Source: Lithospermum erythrorhizon (Eukaryota > Streptophyta > Magnoliopsida > Boraginales > Boraginaceae). Taken from it: DNA of 64,000 nt. Shown piece by piece: positions 1 to 12,590 of the stretch. How positions within the stretch are numbered: the first letter of the stretch is position 1; every line of letters starts with the position of its first letter. The DNA lies in assembly GCA_019722365.1 (NCBI GenBank), contig JADFUC010000750.1, forward strand, positions 124,001-188,000, read 5' to 3'. The notes beneath the pieces are model-generated. The model did no database searches. It worked only from the letters and a program-made list of their open reading frames with translations, and was not told the DNA's origin. A program made the position numbers and the translations under genes.

Positions 1-930
1 ATATGAATTAATAATGCTAAAAGTATACGAAAAGTACCACTAATGAATTATGATATTACATATATGTGGCTGAATATGACTTTTGAGGAGTGCGTATTCA
101 CTAAAGCCGCCAAGCTCACCCTTCATTTTTGTAGACCTTGTTTATGTTCCCAAAGTGGAAAGCTCATTGCGCATCATCAATTGTAGTCATGAGCTTGAAA
201 GTAAATCATGGATCTGCATTTGGTGGCTAGACATCCTCAAAGGTAAAAAATTTGTTTTATATGTCAAAGCCATGTATTAAAAAAAAAATGTGTTGTGCTA
301 TGATTTGTGGCTAACGATGGAATTCGAAGTGTACTATTTGAGCGTTGTCTTAGATCACCATCCTATAAGGTCAGCCATTATATTTTTCATTCATTCTTTT
401 GGTCCAGTTGTGCGGTGAACTCGATAACTATGTTGCTGGCGAAAGCCGTAATTCTCAAAGTGTCGCCCGACGGTCATTCCAATTTTGGCATCGTAGACTA
501 GGTTTCACTTTTCTGGTGCCCCTGTGGGTTATGTGTGTTCAGTCTAAGATGGTCGTAGGAGTTGTCGACATATTTGAGTCTTCTTTATGGAGTTCCAAAT
601 TGTTTTCCTCTTAAGCGATCGCAAGGGATCGCTGGCGATCACCTAAAAAGATTTTCTATATATTTAGCTAATGCCACAGGATCCTTAGGGAAGCGTCGTA
701 TGAATCATATTTGTTATTACGAGCCGTGCTAAGGTTTGTGCCGATTAAAAGTTTAATGAATATACAATTGAAGTTGGTTTAGAAAGTTATCTTCTTTTAC
801 GAAGCTTAAAGCCAGCTGATGATGTTTTCTATTAAGAACGCCGTAGTCGAAAGAATTTATCTTTTTACTCCGGATAACGCGCGTTGTTATGTAGGTGCGA
901 CCAAGGCCGAAACCCCGTGGGAATGAGACG

Positions 931-976
931 TTAAGATATGGAAGGATATGTTGTTAAGATATGGAAGGATATGTTG
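931..976. repeat. Two tandem copies of a 23-bp unit
   Basis: The unit gttaagatatggaaggatat plus three bases occurs twice head to tail. It is a simple local duplication without an evident function. Confidence 0.8.
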
Positions 977-2265
977 GAATTTTCTTAGAGAGAAGATATG
1001 CCAAAAGATGTTGGGAAAGAGTCTTTAATGTTGAATATGAAGTTGTTAAGAGATTGACGTATTTATCAGCAGAACGTTAAGGGTAAAGCTTGAGGTGAAA
1101 ATTTTGTGATGCATACTTTAAGGGTAATCATGCGGATTGGGGTGAAAGTTGTTGATCTCATATAATACATAACGCCATGTAAGATCATCATTCAGATAAC
1201 CATCTTTGGTTAAATAAAGTCACAGAAAAACCTGAGACAAACCTAGTAAAATAAAAGACTATATTTTTTATATATGCTTCAATTAATTGACTGTGAGTAT
1301 GAATTTATAATTACATGCCCAATTGACTTTGTATATACCTTTATAAGGCATTTTGATTCCAAATCCGAAAACATCTTGTTTAACAAATCAAGAACTTCTA
1401 CATGAGTTCTTGTGTGCTAACTTTATTCATAATAATTTATTCAACTTAGAAACTCTTCTAGAAGTCTCTATAAAAATTCATAATCTAATCTTCTATAATA
1501 TCATGAATATTTTTTAGATCATCAACCAACAAAATCAATAATAAAAGAGCAAGCAAGATCAATGTCAACTTATACACTAAATAATTCAAATATCTCATAC
1601 CACATAATAAGTAAACAAATATATCATACAATCACATAAAATATAATATATGCAAAGTTAAACATGTATGCATTACATTATATTGATAGACTTGTATATT
1701 CTCATGTGAGATTGAATAAAAAATGCAAATGAAATATCTAATAATGCAGCTTCAAAACTTGTAATCAATCTTCCGAATGATTTTGGGAGTTCAAATATTT
1801 TCATATTAACTCAATTGATTTAAGGTCGTGGAATATGTAGATACTGTGCATCACAAATCTTTCTACATGTTTCACATGGCCTCGCTGTGCATGGTATATT
1901 ATGTAAGTCATGCATGCAACTCAAGAGATTACGTCTTTGTTGTTGCTCAAAATATTGGGGCCTGACACCCTCAGAAGCCCTTTTTGGCTCTAGACCTCCC
2001 TGAATCCATAGATTTTAATTTTCTGTGGTCCCCGAATCATTTTAATTCTCCCCAGGGCACCCCCCTTAGACTCATAATCTCCCACTATTTTAATTTCTAG
2101 GGCACCTCCCTCTGACCCCCCCTACACCTAATTTCACTGTAAATATAGTGAAATTCACTATATTACCTCCCCAAACATCAAACGTATATGTCATAGTAAA
2201 ATAATTAGTTTATTTTATCCCCTAGCACTAACGAGTGCAATACTAAAAAGTTCTCAAACTTTCTT

Positions 2266-2397
2266 CCCACACCATACCTCTCACCCTTACCCCACAACCC
2301 CTGAGCCCCTACCGCCTCCACCCCCACCTCACGCCCCCCTCACCCTCCCCCTCCCACACCCCACCAGCCCCCTATCCCTCCCCCACCTCCTCTACCA
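2266..2397 (+). repeat. C-rich low-complexity tract
   Basis: About 130 bases made almost only of C-runs broken by A or T (ccccac, cctcac, ctcccc types) stand in a strongly AT-rich setting. The opposite strand is equally G-rich. It follows a stretch rich in ccccc and ctccc from about 2,040 onward. No gene is associated with it. Confidence 0.75.
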
Positions 2398-5300
2398 AGT
2401 ATTATGAGGTTAACCACCCATGGGACCATAACAAATTTTACAATTGCAAGAAAAAGAAAAAAAGGAAACATTTAAACATATAATTAACTCACAAAGATCG
2501 GGTTTTGTATCCATTACATAGCTCCACAATCACTTCTGGTAATATGGTTTTGTTTGTACATAACTTATACCATTATTTGATGTTGGTGTTAAATGTTAAA
2601 TTCTGATACTTATATTTAATGGTTTCTCGTGGAATTACCATTTGGGGTAATAAAATACAATCTTGAAACTACCAGATTTGAACTCAGAATGAGATTACCA
2701 TCGTGATATAGACATTTCAAAGTGTATTTTAGAGGTAATATAGTCCTTTCACTCATATTGTGGAAGTGAAAAATTAGGTGAAGTATGGTGCCTTTTAGAA
2801 AAATTAAAATACATGGGCCTGCCTCGATTATAAGACACAAGGAGTGCCGTAAAATTAAATAGTTCAGACCACATGTACTTAACTATAGTTCAAAAGGGGT
2901 CTCGGCGAAAAGTCAATATTATATGACAACTCTTAGGTCATTTATTCTCACGGGTACTAAGACATAGTGCACTAGTATCATCTTCAGATTCTCAAGTATA
3001 AAATTCCCTCACCTCTTATATAATGCAGTTTCGCTTTTACTTTTTATTGGCGCTCTTTCTTTGGTCATTCATATATATGTATTATCTATCACTTAAGGAG
3101 ATAGATTTTAGATCCTCATATTGCTTCATATGATATGTAGTCGTCATTGTATGCAATATCTATTGTCGACAATCTTTTTCTTTTTTTGGTTCCACCATGC
3201 TCATGGTAATCGAGATCTCATTATAGCCTGGCGAATTTTGTAAATGTCTTAGACATTAGTTATAGCTTTAGCTATTCATGAGATATATATTATTCATCTA
3301 CCTCTTCTAGAGGTGATACTCTTCTTTAGACCATCTTCAAATGTTATATCTTCAATGATGGAACTATTTCCCTTTTTACAATGGTTCTTCAAAAAACCTA
3401 TACTCTAATTTGAGTGTTACAACCGATATATTATTTCATTATTATTCGAGGTCGAAATTTGTTTGGTAGTGAAGGCTTTATATTATCCCTTGAACTGCTT
3501 CATGTTATTCTTTGAACTTCTCGAGTTCATATTTATTTCATTCATCGAGGATCAAGTATAGGATGTGGATATTTCATTTCAAGATAAACTATTTTTCGCT
3601 TTCTTGTATACTACAAGCTTCTCCTCCCTCATCGTTGAAAACATTATATCGCAATGAAAAATTATTAATTATATAGATGTATATACCTTCTAGGTATAAT
3701 ATTTCAAAGTATATAAATGTGTTTATCTCTCGGGTGCTAATAAAACATTTAAACTATTCTTGTGCATATTGTTGACAATATATGATGCACGAGTAATTGA
3801 GAGGGTAAAATATTTGGTTTCTGACCAAACCAATTATATTGGGGGGAGTCTTATGATAATTTGGCTTCTGGCGAACAAAATGTCACTTGCAGTAAGATTT
3901 CTCCAACAATCAATCATCTGGCGGTATTGCATGAACATGCCCCCCAATAGTCAACTGGAGTTTGGCATAACATAATGTAGCTCACATAAATTTTTAAATC
4001 TCAATAATTTGTTGACTTCTTTAACGAGTGACGAATCCAAATTTTCAACAATTGTAAGATCGAACTCCATCCGGATTTGCCCAACTCAGCCATGCCAAAT
4101 AATAAAAAGTTTCATAATTACCGTACCTCTCGTTTGATAGGAAGTGTATTTTTATTGCTTCACACATGTATGCTTCGAGCATCACGAAGGCTGAAACCAT
4201 CAATTGACTATGCTTCACTTTCTTTTGATAAATATTAGCCTTCCTGAGTCCTCAATACTTTTTATTACATTATTGAAAAAATATTAGATCTTGTAAATTC
4301 CAATTTATTAAACTAATATTAAATTCAATCATTTCAATGATATATTACTAATTTTTCATATGTATGAAATAAGTGGATTTAACAAAATAAGTTGGCGGGA
4401 TCGATAATCAATTTGTATATGTCAATAGTCACCACCGTGGATGTAATGATAACTTCATTTATCGTTAGTATGAAACGTGGTATACTCAATTACTCAAAAC
4501 TAGCAAACATTATGCAAACATGTAACAAAAATATTTTGTAGAACAAATTTGGCTCATGTGCTCTAAAGAAACCATTATTGAACAACACTTTACCAATGAT
4601 GAAACAATTTACATCAAGTCGTATGTGTGCATAGTTAGGTAATCAATTTATGGGCGGTGCCTCGGATCTAAAATCTCATAAATGACATTACATTTCAGCG
4701 AATTTGTGGCCTTTAAGAACGCATGTGGGCTTTCCCTTTTCCGAATTTTTAAAACTACTTTTACACTGCTCATATCAAGGATAAAACATTCGCTTCTCTT
4801 GTTATCGGCAATGACCGTCTGCGACATATTTCTCTCTGCCATTTCCAATATATATTGAATTTCATAAACATATAAAAACAAGTTTAAGTGACGAGTAATG
4901 TACAGTACCACTTCAAGGGTATAATCAATCAAAGCCTCAAGGGATTAACCACTTTATATTAACATGTAATATGTGTTATGTCTTTCAAAGAAGTCAAATG
5001 TAATGTTGATAGGAGTTCCAATCATTTTCTTGTTGTCTTCAAGACTAACAATACATAAAAAATTAAAACTTGGTAAAATCAATACATGCACCAAACTCGG
5101 TCTTGAACTCAAGAGTAGATATATTTAAATCAAGTATAGTTTAATGTCTACACACTCGCTCACATTCGTTAGGTGCCTCGACTTTGAAGAAACGAGTAGA
5201 CAATAATTCCAAATTTAAAATCCATTCCATGTAATTGAATACGTGTCTTTTATGGCAACATGAGTCTTCAGGTCTCATAAGTGAATTATATGATTTCATA

Positions 5301-6112
5301 TCATTGTCAAAACAATCTTATTATCGACATAAATTCTTCAAAAAATATTCAAAAACCCTTAATTTATTATTTCCCATCAATTGTAAGTCTTTTAATCCTT
5401 TAAACTAATATTCGGACTACTAAGATAATATTTTAGCTTTCTTAAAATTCAGTCATCAAGACACATTGTGGTTTAAATATATTTTGAGCTTTCAATTATT
5501 ATAATTTTTTCATAAAGTTGTAAATAATTTATTATGACTACAAATCTTTGGTCGGCCTTTCTCTCGAAATAATAATAGTTCTTATCGCTTAGTTCACTAA
5601 ATCTATGAATCAATTCAGCAATCTCCTCGTAATAAGTCAAATAAATAGACAAATATATATCAAAATGAATTACTAATAACATGTTTTTGAGATTTGGTGA
5701 GTTAGGATACGCGATTCATGCATCAAATATAGTGGAATATCGCATACGTAGTGTACTTAAAAATTAAGAAGCAAATTTACTTGTCACACACTGACACACT
5801 CAAGATTTTTTTTTTTTCTTCTTCTCGCTTTTAGGTCAGAGTTAAGGCATAGAAGAAATTAAATGTAATAAGCTATATAATCTCCGTAGGCATTGCACAT
5901 AATATCGCTCACCTTTGAGAGTCAAAGCAAAATCTTCAACAAATAATGATGGGTACTCACAAATATACCCGACGTGAGCAAAGGAACGATTGAGTCTTCG
6001 AGTACTCGACATCGATTTAGCTCTGTGAAAGTAGCATCGGCTATTCTAATAAGCTTTTCACATTGTATATCTCACGGCAATCAGATACCTCGCTTGGTTA
6101 AAGTCTCGTTGA

Positions 6113-6330
6113 TAACGTGTTATGAATAATATAAACGAAGAACAAAGTAAAAAGACACGTATAAAATAATAGACAAGGAGTAGGAGGATTATTTTTATTG
6201 ATTCTCAGATTTGTGTTGTATAATAGAACGAAAGTGTCTATTTATATAGCCTTCTAATATATATCACACAAGGTAATTACTTGGTAAATAAGTAACTCAG
6301 AACAAGAACCTAATCAATTCATCTCCCTTC
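6113..6330 (-). mobile_element. Long terminal repeat of a copia-type element, minus strand
   Basis: Read on the minus strand, the stretch has a TATA-like box (ctatataaatag, at about 6,235-6,246), then an aataaaa-type signal, and ends with aacacg followed by ttatcaacgaga. The same aacacg-ttatcaa junction ends the 5' LTR of the copia element at 52.3 kb, so the two elements probably share a primer-binding arrangement. The outer end of the LTR is not resolved and I found no partner LTR, so this may be a truncated copy or a solo-like remnant. Confidence 0.45.
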
Positions 6331-7424
6331 GCGTAGGACAAAGCATTCAATAATATTTACATATAAAATAATTATTTAAAACTACGAATTATATAATTGG
6401 TTAGTTGATAATTTCATAACAAAAAATAATTAAAAAGTACATTGTATACTAAAATGACAAATATTTTGAAATACAAAATTTAGTGTGAAACGACAAATAA
6501 AATATTAAAGAGAATACTAGACTATTGAGTATTTGGTTAGACTTAATTTGTTTGGGTTATTTTTAGGAATCAATCATATATATGATTAAATCAATTAAAC
6601 ACGAAAAAAAATCATTATTGTAATACAATCAAATAATATTATAGAAAATGTTTTGTTTGTCTATTACATCATATATGTTGTATATTGGATGTTTAATGAA
6701 TTATATTATATAATGCTTAAGTAATGATATTAAAATAATATATATCATATCATGTTGTATGGTACAATATTAATGATAGTTTGTTTGGTACAATATTAAA
6801 TATTAATTAGTGAACTAACCAAAAATGTAACCGTAGTATAAAAAACATAAATTTGAAAAAATCGATCACATCAATTAGTGATATCTACCAATCATAGGGG
6901 ATCAATGATGACTTTAGTAAAAAAAATATCAAAATATTGATTTTTCAACCTATTTTAGTAATAATCATAATTTGTATCAATTAATAACGTAAAATTTATT
7001 AATTCAAACTGAGTGGTAGTATTAATCATTTGTTTATGTAATAAGGAGTATATATTTGTATAAAGTGCCCCAATTTGAGACCAATTTATTACAAAATTTT
7101 ATATAAGAAAATAAAAAACAAACATATTCTCACATGTATTATTCTTTCATAGTCATGATCTCAAAGACATTTGTCCCAGTAATTTAGCCAAAGGACAAGT
7201 TGATAGAGGTTTTGGGAATCGAGCTCCCCTGGCTTGATTCAATACCAGTAATCTCGGCCTCTATTACAAGTCGATCAAGCTCTGCCCAGCGCAATGCCAT
7301 AAATGCCAATACATGTCATTCTTATCAACCCAATGGAACTGTTCTTAAAAAATCATTCGAATTTTGGGTAGCGAGGCCGCATCGCTGTGTACCATTATAA
7401 AAAGTTTTAACCTATCTTAGTTTT

Positions 7425-7515
7425 GCCGGAAAGCATAGCTCAACTATTAAAGAGTTTGAGTGCTATACCAAAGACCCTAGCCTCTTCATACGGTGGGTTC
7501 GAGTCACACAAAGTG
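7425..7515 (+). mobile_element. tRNA-like head of a SINE (remnant)
   Basis: The segment has a box-A-like block (tagctcaactat, at about 7,437-7,448) and, some 50 bases later, a box-B-like block (ggttcgagtcac, at about 7,496-7,507), the internal RNA polymerase III promoter layout of tRNA genes. It does not fold into a credible whole tRNA, so a tRNA-derived SINE head is the better reading. The 3' tail of the element is not resolved. Confidence 0.45.
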
Positions 7516-7843
7516 GCAGAATTGTGATTGAAATGGTTTAAAGAAGCTCAAAGTCTCCTCGATTTTAAGCAAGTTTTCATTATCCTACAATTTACCTCTT
7601 TACGCCGTAGCTCAATAAAGATAAAGAAGATGTGCGCTTGCAAATAAAGCTTTCAATCTTTTTCATAACATAGTCATGAGATTTCCATCAACAACGGGAT
7701 AAGAAATGGATCGGACAACTTATGTCAACGATCACCCTAAGACTTGCATCAATTATATGCAACGATCATATATATATATGCATAATTACATACTCAAGCA
7801 TTAATGATTCTATAAATTTAAACACTTTTTAAATTTGAACTAA

Positions 7844-10036
7844 TTAAGCCCTTTGGAGCCTTTGGTGTGCAGGTGATGACTTTAATCCACGTATAAACCT
7901 TTGCTCCAAAGCAGAATCTGAGTAGATTCTTGGAGAGTTTGGAGAACTAATCCCATGAATTTTGTTGCCTTGATGAAGCTTGTTTTTTAGATGACATTGT
8001 CCACTTTCTTTTTTCGTTGATTCCTTTTGTAAATCTTCGCTTCTTTTTTTAGGAGCCGAATAAAAGATTATCTGATTCGAACTATCGTCAAAATCTTTTA
8101 GCGGCTCCAAAGTATTTACCACATCGCGCATTGATGGCCTACATTTTGCTGTGTGACTTAGGCAATGATAAGCCAATTCTGCTGCTTTTTGGGCACCGAT
8201 CTCAGAGTACATTCCATCGAGTCTAGGATCCATTATTCGCCTTAGTTTTCGTGGATCTTTCAGTTGAGGTCTTGCCCATTCGACTAGATTTTGTTCTCTG
8301 TGAGGGCGGTTTTTGTCAACTGATGTTCGACCTGTTAAAAGCTCGAGCAGCACGACTCCATAGCTGAACACATCGCTTGCTGCAGTTAAATGACCTGTTC
8401 ATAATAATGTACCATTTTAGAGATTAGTATTTCAAAGTTATATTACGTATAGTCTATATGTGCTTTTCACCAGGACTACCTAAACTTCATTTTACAGTAT
8501 GTTACATTTTATATAATACTTTATGTTGCACGAAAAAGGTATTATACCGGTCATGATGTATTCAGGAGCGGCATAGCCATGCGTGCCCATAACTCGAGTA
8601 GTTACATGTGTTTGGTCGCCTTCTGGACCATCTTTTGCGAGACCAAAATCAGAAAGTTTGGCAGTGTAATCCTGAAATTATCAATGAGGATGTTTGTAAG
8701 TTAATATTGAATTTGTTACCATGAACAATTGAAGAATAAACTAGGGATGGATTCATATGATGTTTGCTTACGGAGTCTAATAAAATGTTGGAAGCTTTGA
8801 AATCACGGAAAATGACTTGCTTTTCAGCTTCATGAAGAGAGGCAAGTCCCTTTGCAGCTCCAAGGGCAATATTCATCCTTATTGACCATGAAAGTGATAT
8901 TGAAAATCCTGTACACATTTAAAAGAAATGATATTTAATAATTCACCCTATTGCAAGATTTTTTTAATACAAAATAAAATCAAATACTCTAATGACAAAT
9001 TGTTAATAGAAATGATCATGATTATTAGTACATGATCTCATAAGAGTTATTTAGAAGTACTGTATTCTGTTTCAAATGTACTTTAAATGAGTAAATAACG
9101 ATCAATAGTGACCCCTTTTGACTTTTTGTAAGTTGTTATTCTAAATTTAGAATAATTAACCTACAATTTGGCTAATTTATGTGCAAACTATTATGTATAT
9201 ATATTACAATTTGGCTAATTTATGTGCAAACTATTATGTATGTATATTATAAAATACACAAAGTTGGATCGCTTAATTTCATTTTAAAACAAGTTGAACA
9301 TTCCTAAAACCAAAAAATATATTAAAAAACGTAATAATTGAGGCAAAAAATATTTCCTCAATGGAAGATGCAACTTACTTCTAAAGAGTTGATTCTCAAG
9401 ACTGCCTCTAGGCATATACTCATAGACCAGATGTCTATGATCCTCTTCACAACAGTACCCAATCAACTTCACCAAATTTGAGTGTCTTAACTCTCCAAGA
9501 AGTATAACTTCAGTCTATTCAACAAATGAAATGATGAAATAAATCAACACATAATCAATCATGATTATAATTACATTATTTTCTAAGTATGAAGTACGTA
9601 TGTTATAATGAAATGATGATATCATTCAAATAAAAACGGAGAAAGTAAAACGTACCAGCCATTCTCTTTGTCCTTGTGTGCCATCCAAGTCAAGAACCTT
9701 AACCGCTACCGGTCGAGCATTTAGTCCCGGCCTGAGCTTGTCATCTACGAACCCCTTATAAACCGGTCCGAAACCTCCCTCTCCAAGAAAGTTGCTAGAA
9801 GAGAAATTGTGGGTGATCATTTTCAATTCTTGATGTGTGAATACATGGATATTTGACCCGGCTAAAGTGATCGAAAGGTCCTCCGAAATCGTCGAATTAC
9901 TGCTCCAATCCGACCAGGACAACCTTGGAGATGAACTTTGCTTCTTTTGTTCATGTTTGATTTTGCTGTTGTTGTTTCATCTACCTGAAACAACTTTGGC
10001 AAAGCGTTTGCCATTTGCACTCCTGTTGAATGACAT
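7844..10036 (-). CDS. Receptor-like cytoplasmic kinase, RIPK/PBL type (RLCK-VII)
   Basis: Serine/threonine kinase of the family that relays immune-receptor and growth signals at the plasma membrane. Exons, read on the minus strand: up to 10036-9656, 9514-9379, 8908-8772, 8671-8548, 8394-7844. Visible motifs: glycine loop [12 protein letters not shown], lysine in PVAVKVLD, catalytic loop [12 protein letters not shown] in [17 protein letters not shown], activation segment ending [10 protein letters not shown], then [17 protein letters not shown]. The fourth exon (8671-8548) carries DFG. After the kinase domain comes a basic, Ser-rich tail of about 90 residues. The phrase [16 protein letters not shown] before the kinase domain is typical of RIPK-like proteins. 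Oddity: from the only in-frame upstream ATG (10036) a TGA stop comes at codon 20, and no other in-frame ATG precedes the kinase domain, so the start is unresolved and the gene may be broken. The kinase exons are otherwise intact. Family assignment is firm; the exact orthologue is not. Confidence 0.85.
9162..9247. repeat. 43-bp tandem duplication in a kinase intron
   Basis: A unit beginning tacaatttggctaatttatg is present twice in a row, nearly identical, inside the intron between the second and third kinase exons. The high identity suggests a recent duplication. Confidence 0.9.
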
Positions 10037-10606
10037 CTAGATGATCTTTATGAGAATGAAAGTGGAACAACAACAATTATAGATTTCTTGCTAAAGCGTA
10101 GGATTACAAAAAGAGTGGTTTAATTGGAACAGTATTTGAAATGTTAAAGAGTTAAGATGGTCATATATAATGAGAGGTATACAACTGCGTTTTTATATGA
10201 GTATAGTTGCCTCATAATATGATACGCATTATATTGTTATTAGTTCGTTCTTGATTTTCTAAAATATTTTATTACATGAAATCCAATTGTCTTCGGTTAG
10301 TTTACATGTACAGCTATATTTGGGTTTTATATTGGGATTCATTCCGATGTGGAAGTTTGGAGAAAATAACATAGAATCAAAAAAACCATTTGGCATATAA
10401 TAATAAGTCACTATGCTTGTCAAATTTCCTACCAAATAACCAAAGTGGCAAAGTCTACACATTTGGTTGGTTGGATGGAAATGACCAAGTAGTCCTAATA
10501 TCGGTAGAAAGGTGTGAGATCACTGGCTGCCAATTCACGCTTTCAAATTTCGACATCGCGATTACCACGTTAATCCTCCTATACATACCGCTCAATTATA
10601 TATCCG

Positions 10607-10667
<61 letters not shown>

Positions 10668-12590
10668 AAAGTATATATATATATATATATTATATGGCTT
10701 TAGGAATGGACCTCCCTAAGCTATGCCTAATCACATTTTTTTTTTTTTCTTTTTAAACTGCAGGCGAACGAATCTAGCTGTCATGTCTAGGATTCCACTT
10801 ATTACTAGTCTGAGTGCCCCAAGAGCTGCGTCCTGTGAACGCTCGAGTCTCCATATAGAGAGAGAGAGAGAGATCAAATAGATGTAATATTCTCATATTA
10901 TTATCATCTCGTTTTTATCCATAACAAGTGAGATGCTTTTACTATATTTTCGGCGAATATGGTTAGAAATAATTCGAGGGCAATAATGTCATGCAAAAAT
11001 ACATTCTGAAGACTTTGTATTAAGACGTTAAGACGTGGTAGGTAAATTTAATGAAGATTTATAACAACTCCAGAATTATTCCAACTGAACACTAACCACT
11101 TGACCAACAGGAGAATTAGTACATGAATACATTGGAGTATATTATATTAATTCTACACATCATACATCAGATGTTATTAGGGACCGTCTGATAGTTGGTA
11201 AAACATCATGTTCTAACCAATCAGTTTAGTGGGCTGCTGGATTGACCTCTAAAAACCAGACTTGTTCATGCATGCGCAAATGAATTAAAATATGATGTTC
11301 ATGTACAAGCTATCCAAAAAATTATTCCATCCGCCTTATAAATAAATGAAATGTTGTTAAAATCAATATAAACTTTATAATTTTAATTAACAAATGCAGA
11401 TAACTTACTTTGATTTGAATCAAATATAATTAATAGATTATCACTAAATAATGGATAGACATCAACATATATACACAGATGCTAGCCCAATACCATCCAT
11501 GACATATGCATGCTAACGGTTTTGTCCATTAAAAAACAAAATAGTATCATCGTGTACAGTGTACACTACCAGCGACAAAACTTATAATTATGTTACTTAT
11601 TGTGACCAAATCGTAACTCGATCACATTTACTAAAATTAAATTGACAATTAATCAAAAAAATTGTGATTAGAAATTATTGTTCTAGCTAATTATTAGTGA
11701 AGATCAAAATGGTAGATATCGTGCATGTACGTCAATTGCATGCAATGTATCATAAATTTCAGAACATTACTTGCATATATAGTTTTAGAAGAAATTAATC
11801 ATAAGCTCATGATCACTGATTGGATTGAAGTCCTGATACGCAAATAATTTATACATCAAGATATATTCATTTATTGTTTTTTAAGATATACACACATTGA
11901 ACAATACGAGCTAATAATCAAAAGATAATTAACTATAACTAATTTCCTATAACATAAATTCCATGCATGCACTTATAACTTGATATATGATTATAATAAG
12001 CAGTTAAACGATGCCTAATCTTAGGTGATCTCCTGGGCGGCATTCTATCATTTATATTGTTGCCCTCTTATATCTTACCTAAAAGATATGCTGGTTGTTT
12101 GGGGCTTTATTCCATAATCATTTTTTTGCCGCCTAGTACAATAATATATCATTCTCAAAAGTAAGTTTTTGTTTAATAGTAGAATGTTTAGTAGGAGCAA
12201 ATGGAATGAGATTATCAATATATAAATCATTAATTCTGTGTCGTTTATGTCATTTCATTCGATTTACCAACCAGTCTCAAATTTATATGAATGAATTATC
12301 ATTTAAAAGATATAAGAAAAACCTTTTAATTAAATTGGGATGGAGATAATATTTATTTTAGTTCAAATAGGCAAAACATAGGTTTTGTGTTACAAGAGAA
12401 GATAAAAAGGAGTGAAGGACTAATAAAAAACTGACTTCAACTAAAATACAATGTAAGCTCCCTCTAGGAGTCTAGGAGACATATGGATGCTGGCAAGAGA
12501 CTCAAGTAACATTCCTTCAACCTTAGCTATTGCTTTTGTTCAAGGGGACCAATACTATAACAACTAAGCACACAATTAAGTAATAAACCT
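10037..12590. other. Intergenic region between kinase and TTLL12 genes
   Basis: The upstream flank of the kinase gene and the downstream flank of TTLL12 lie here. I see only simple repeats (the AT tract below and a short AG run at about 10,857-10,873) and AT-rich sequence. No exon chain is visible. Confidence 0.6.
10609..10695. repeat. (AT)n microsatellite
   Basis: Two blocks of TA dinucleotides, about 57 and 28 bases, are separated by a short ggaaag interruption. The open frame crossing it is an artefact of the repeat (Ile-Tyr run). Confidence 0.95.

Larger units (their letters stand above)
1..6100. other. Gene-free, repeat-derived intergenic DNA
   Basis: I see no exon chain with protein similarity here. 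Short open frames on both strands are of the length expected by chance in AT-rich DNA. The lower-coordinate part probably includes the decayed inside of the minus-strand copia element whose LTR lies at about 6.11-6.33 kb, because that LTR's leader side faces this way, but no reverse transcriptase or integrase motif is readable. Two local repeats inside it are listed separately. Confidence 0.5.

Noticed and set aside
4648..4932. Minus-strand open frame of 94 codons, considered as gag of the copia element at 6.1 kb
   Set aside because: It has no zinc knuckle or other gag motif and no frame continuity with the LTR leader.
10390..10719. Open frame of 109 codons with an Ile-Tyr run
   Set aside because: Half of it is the (AT)n microsatellite and there is no family similarity.
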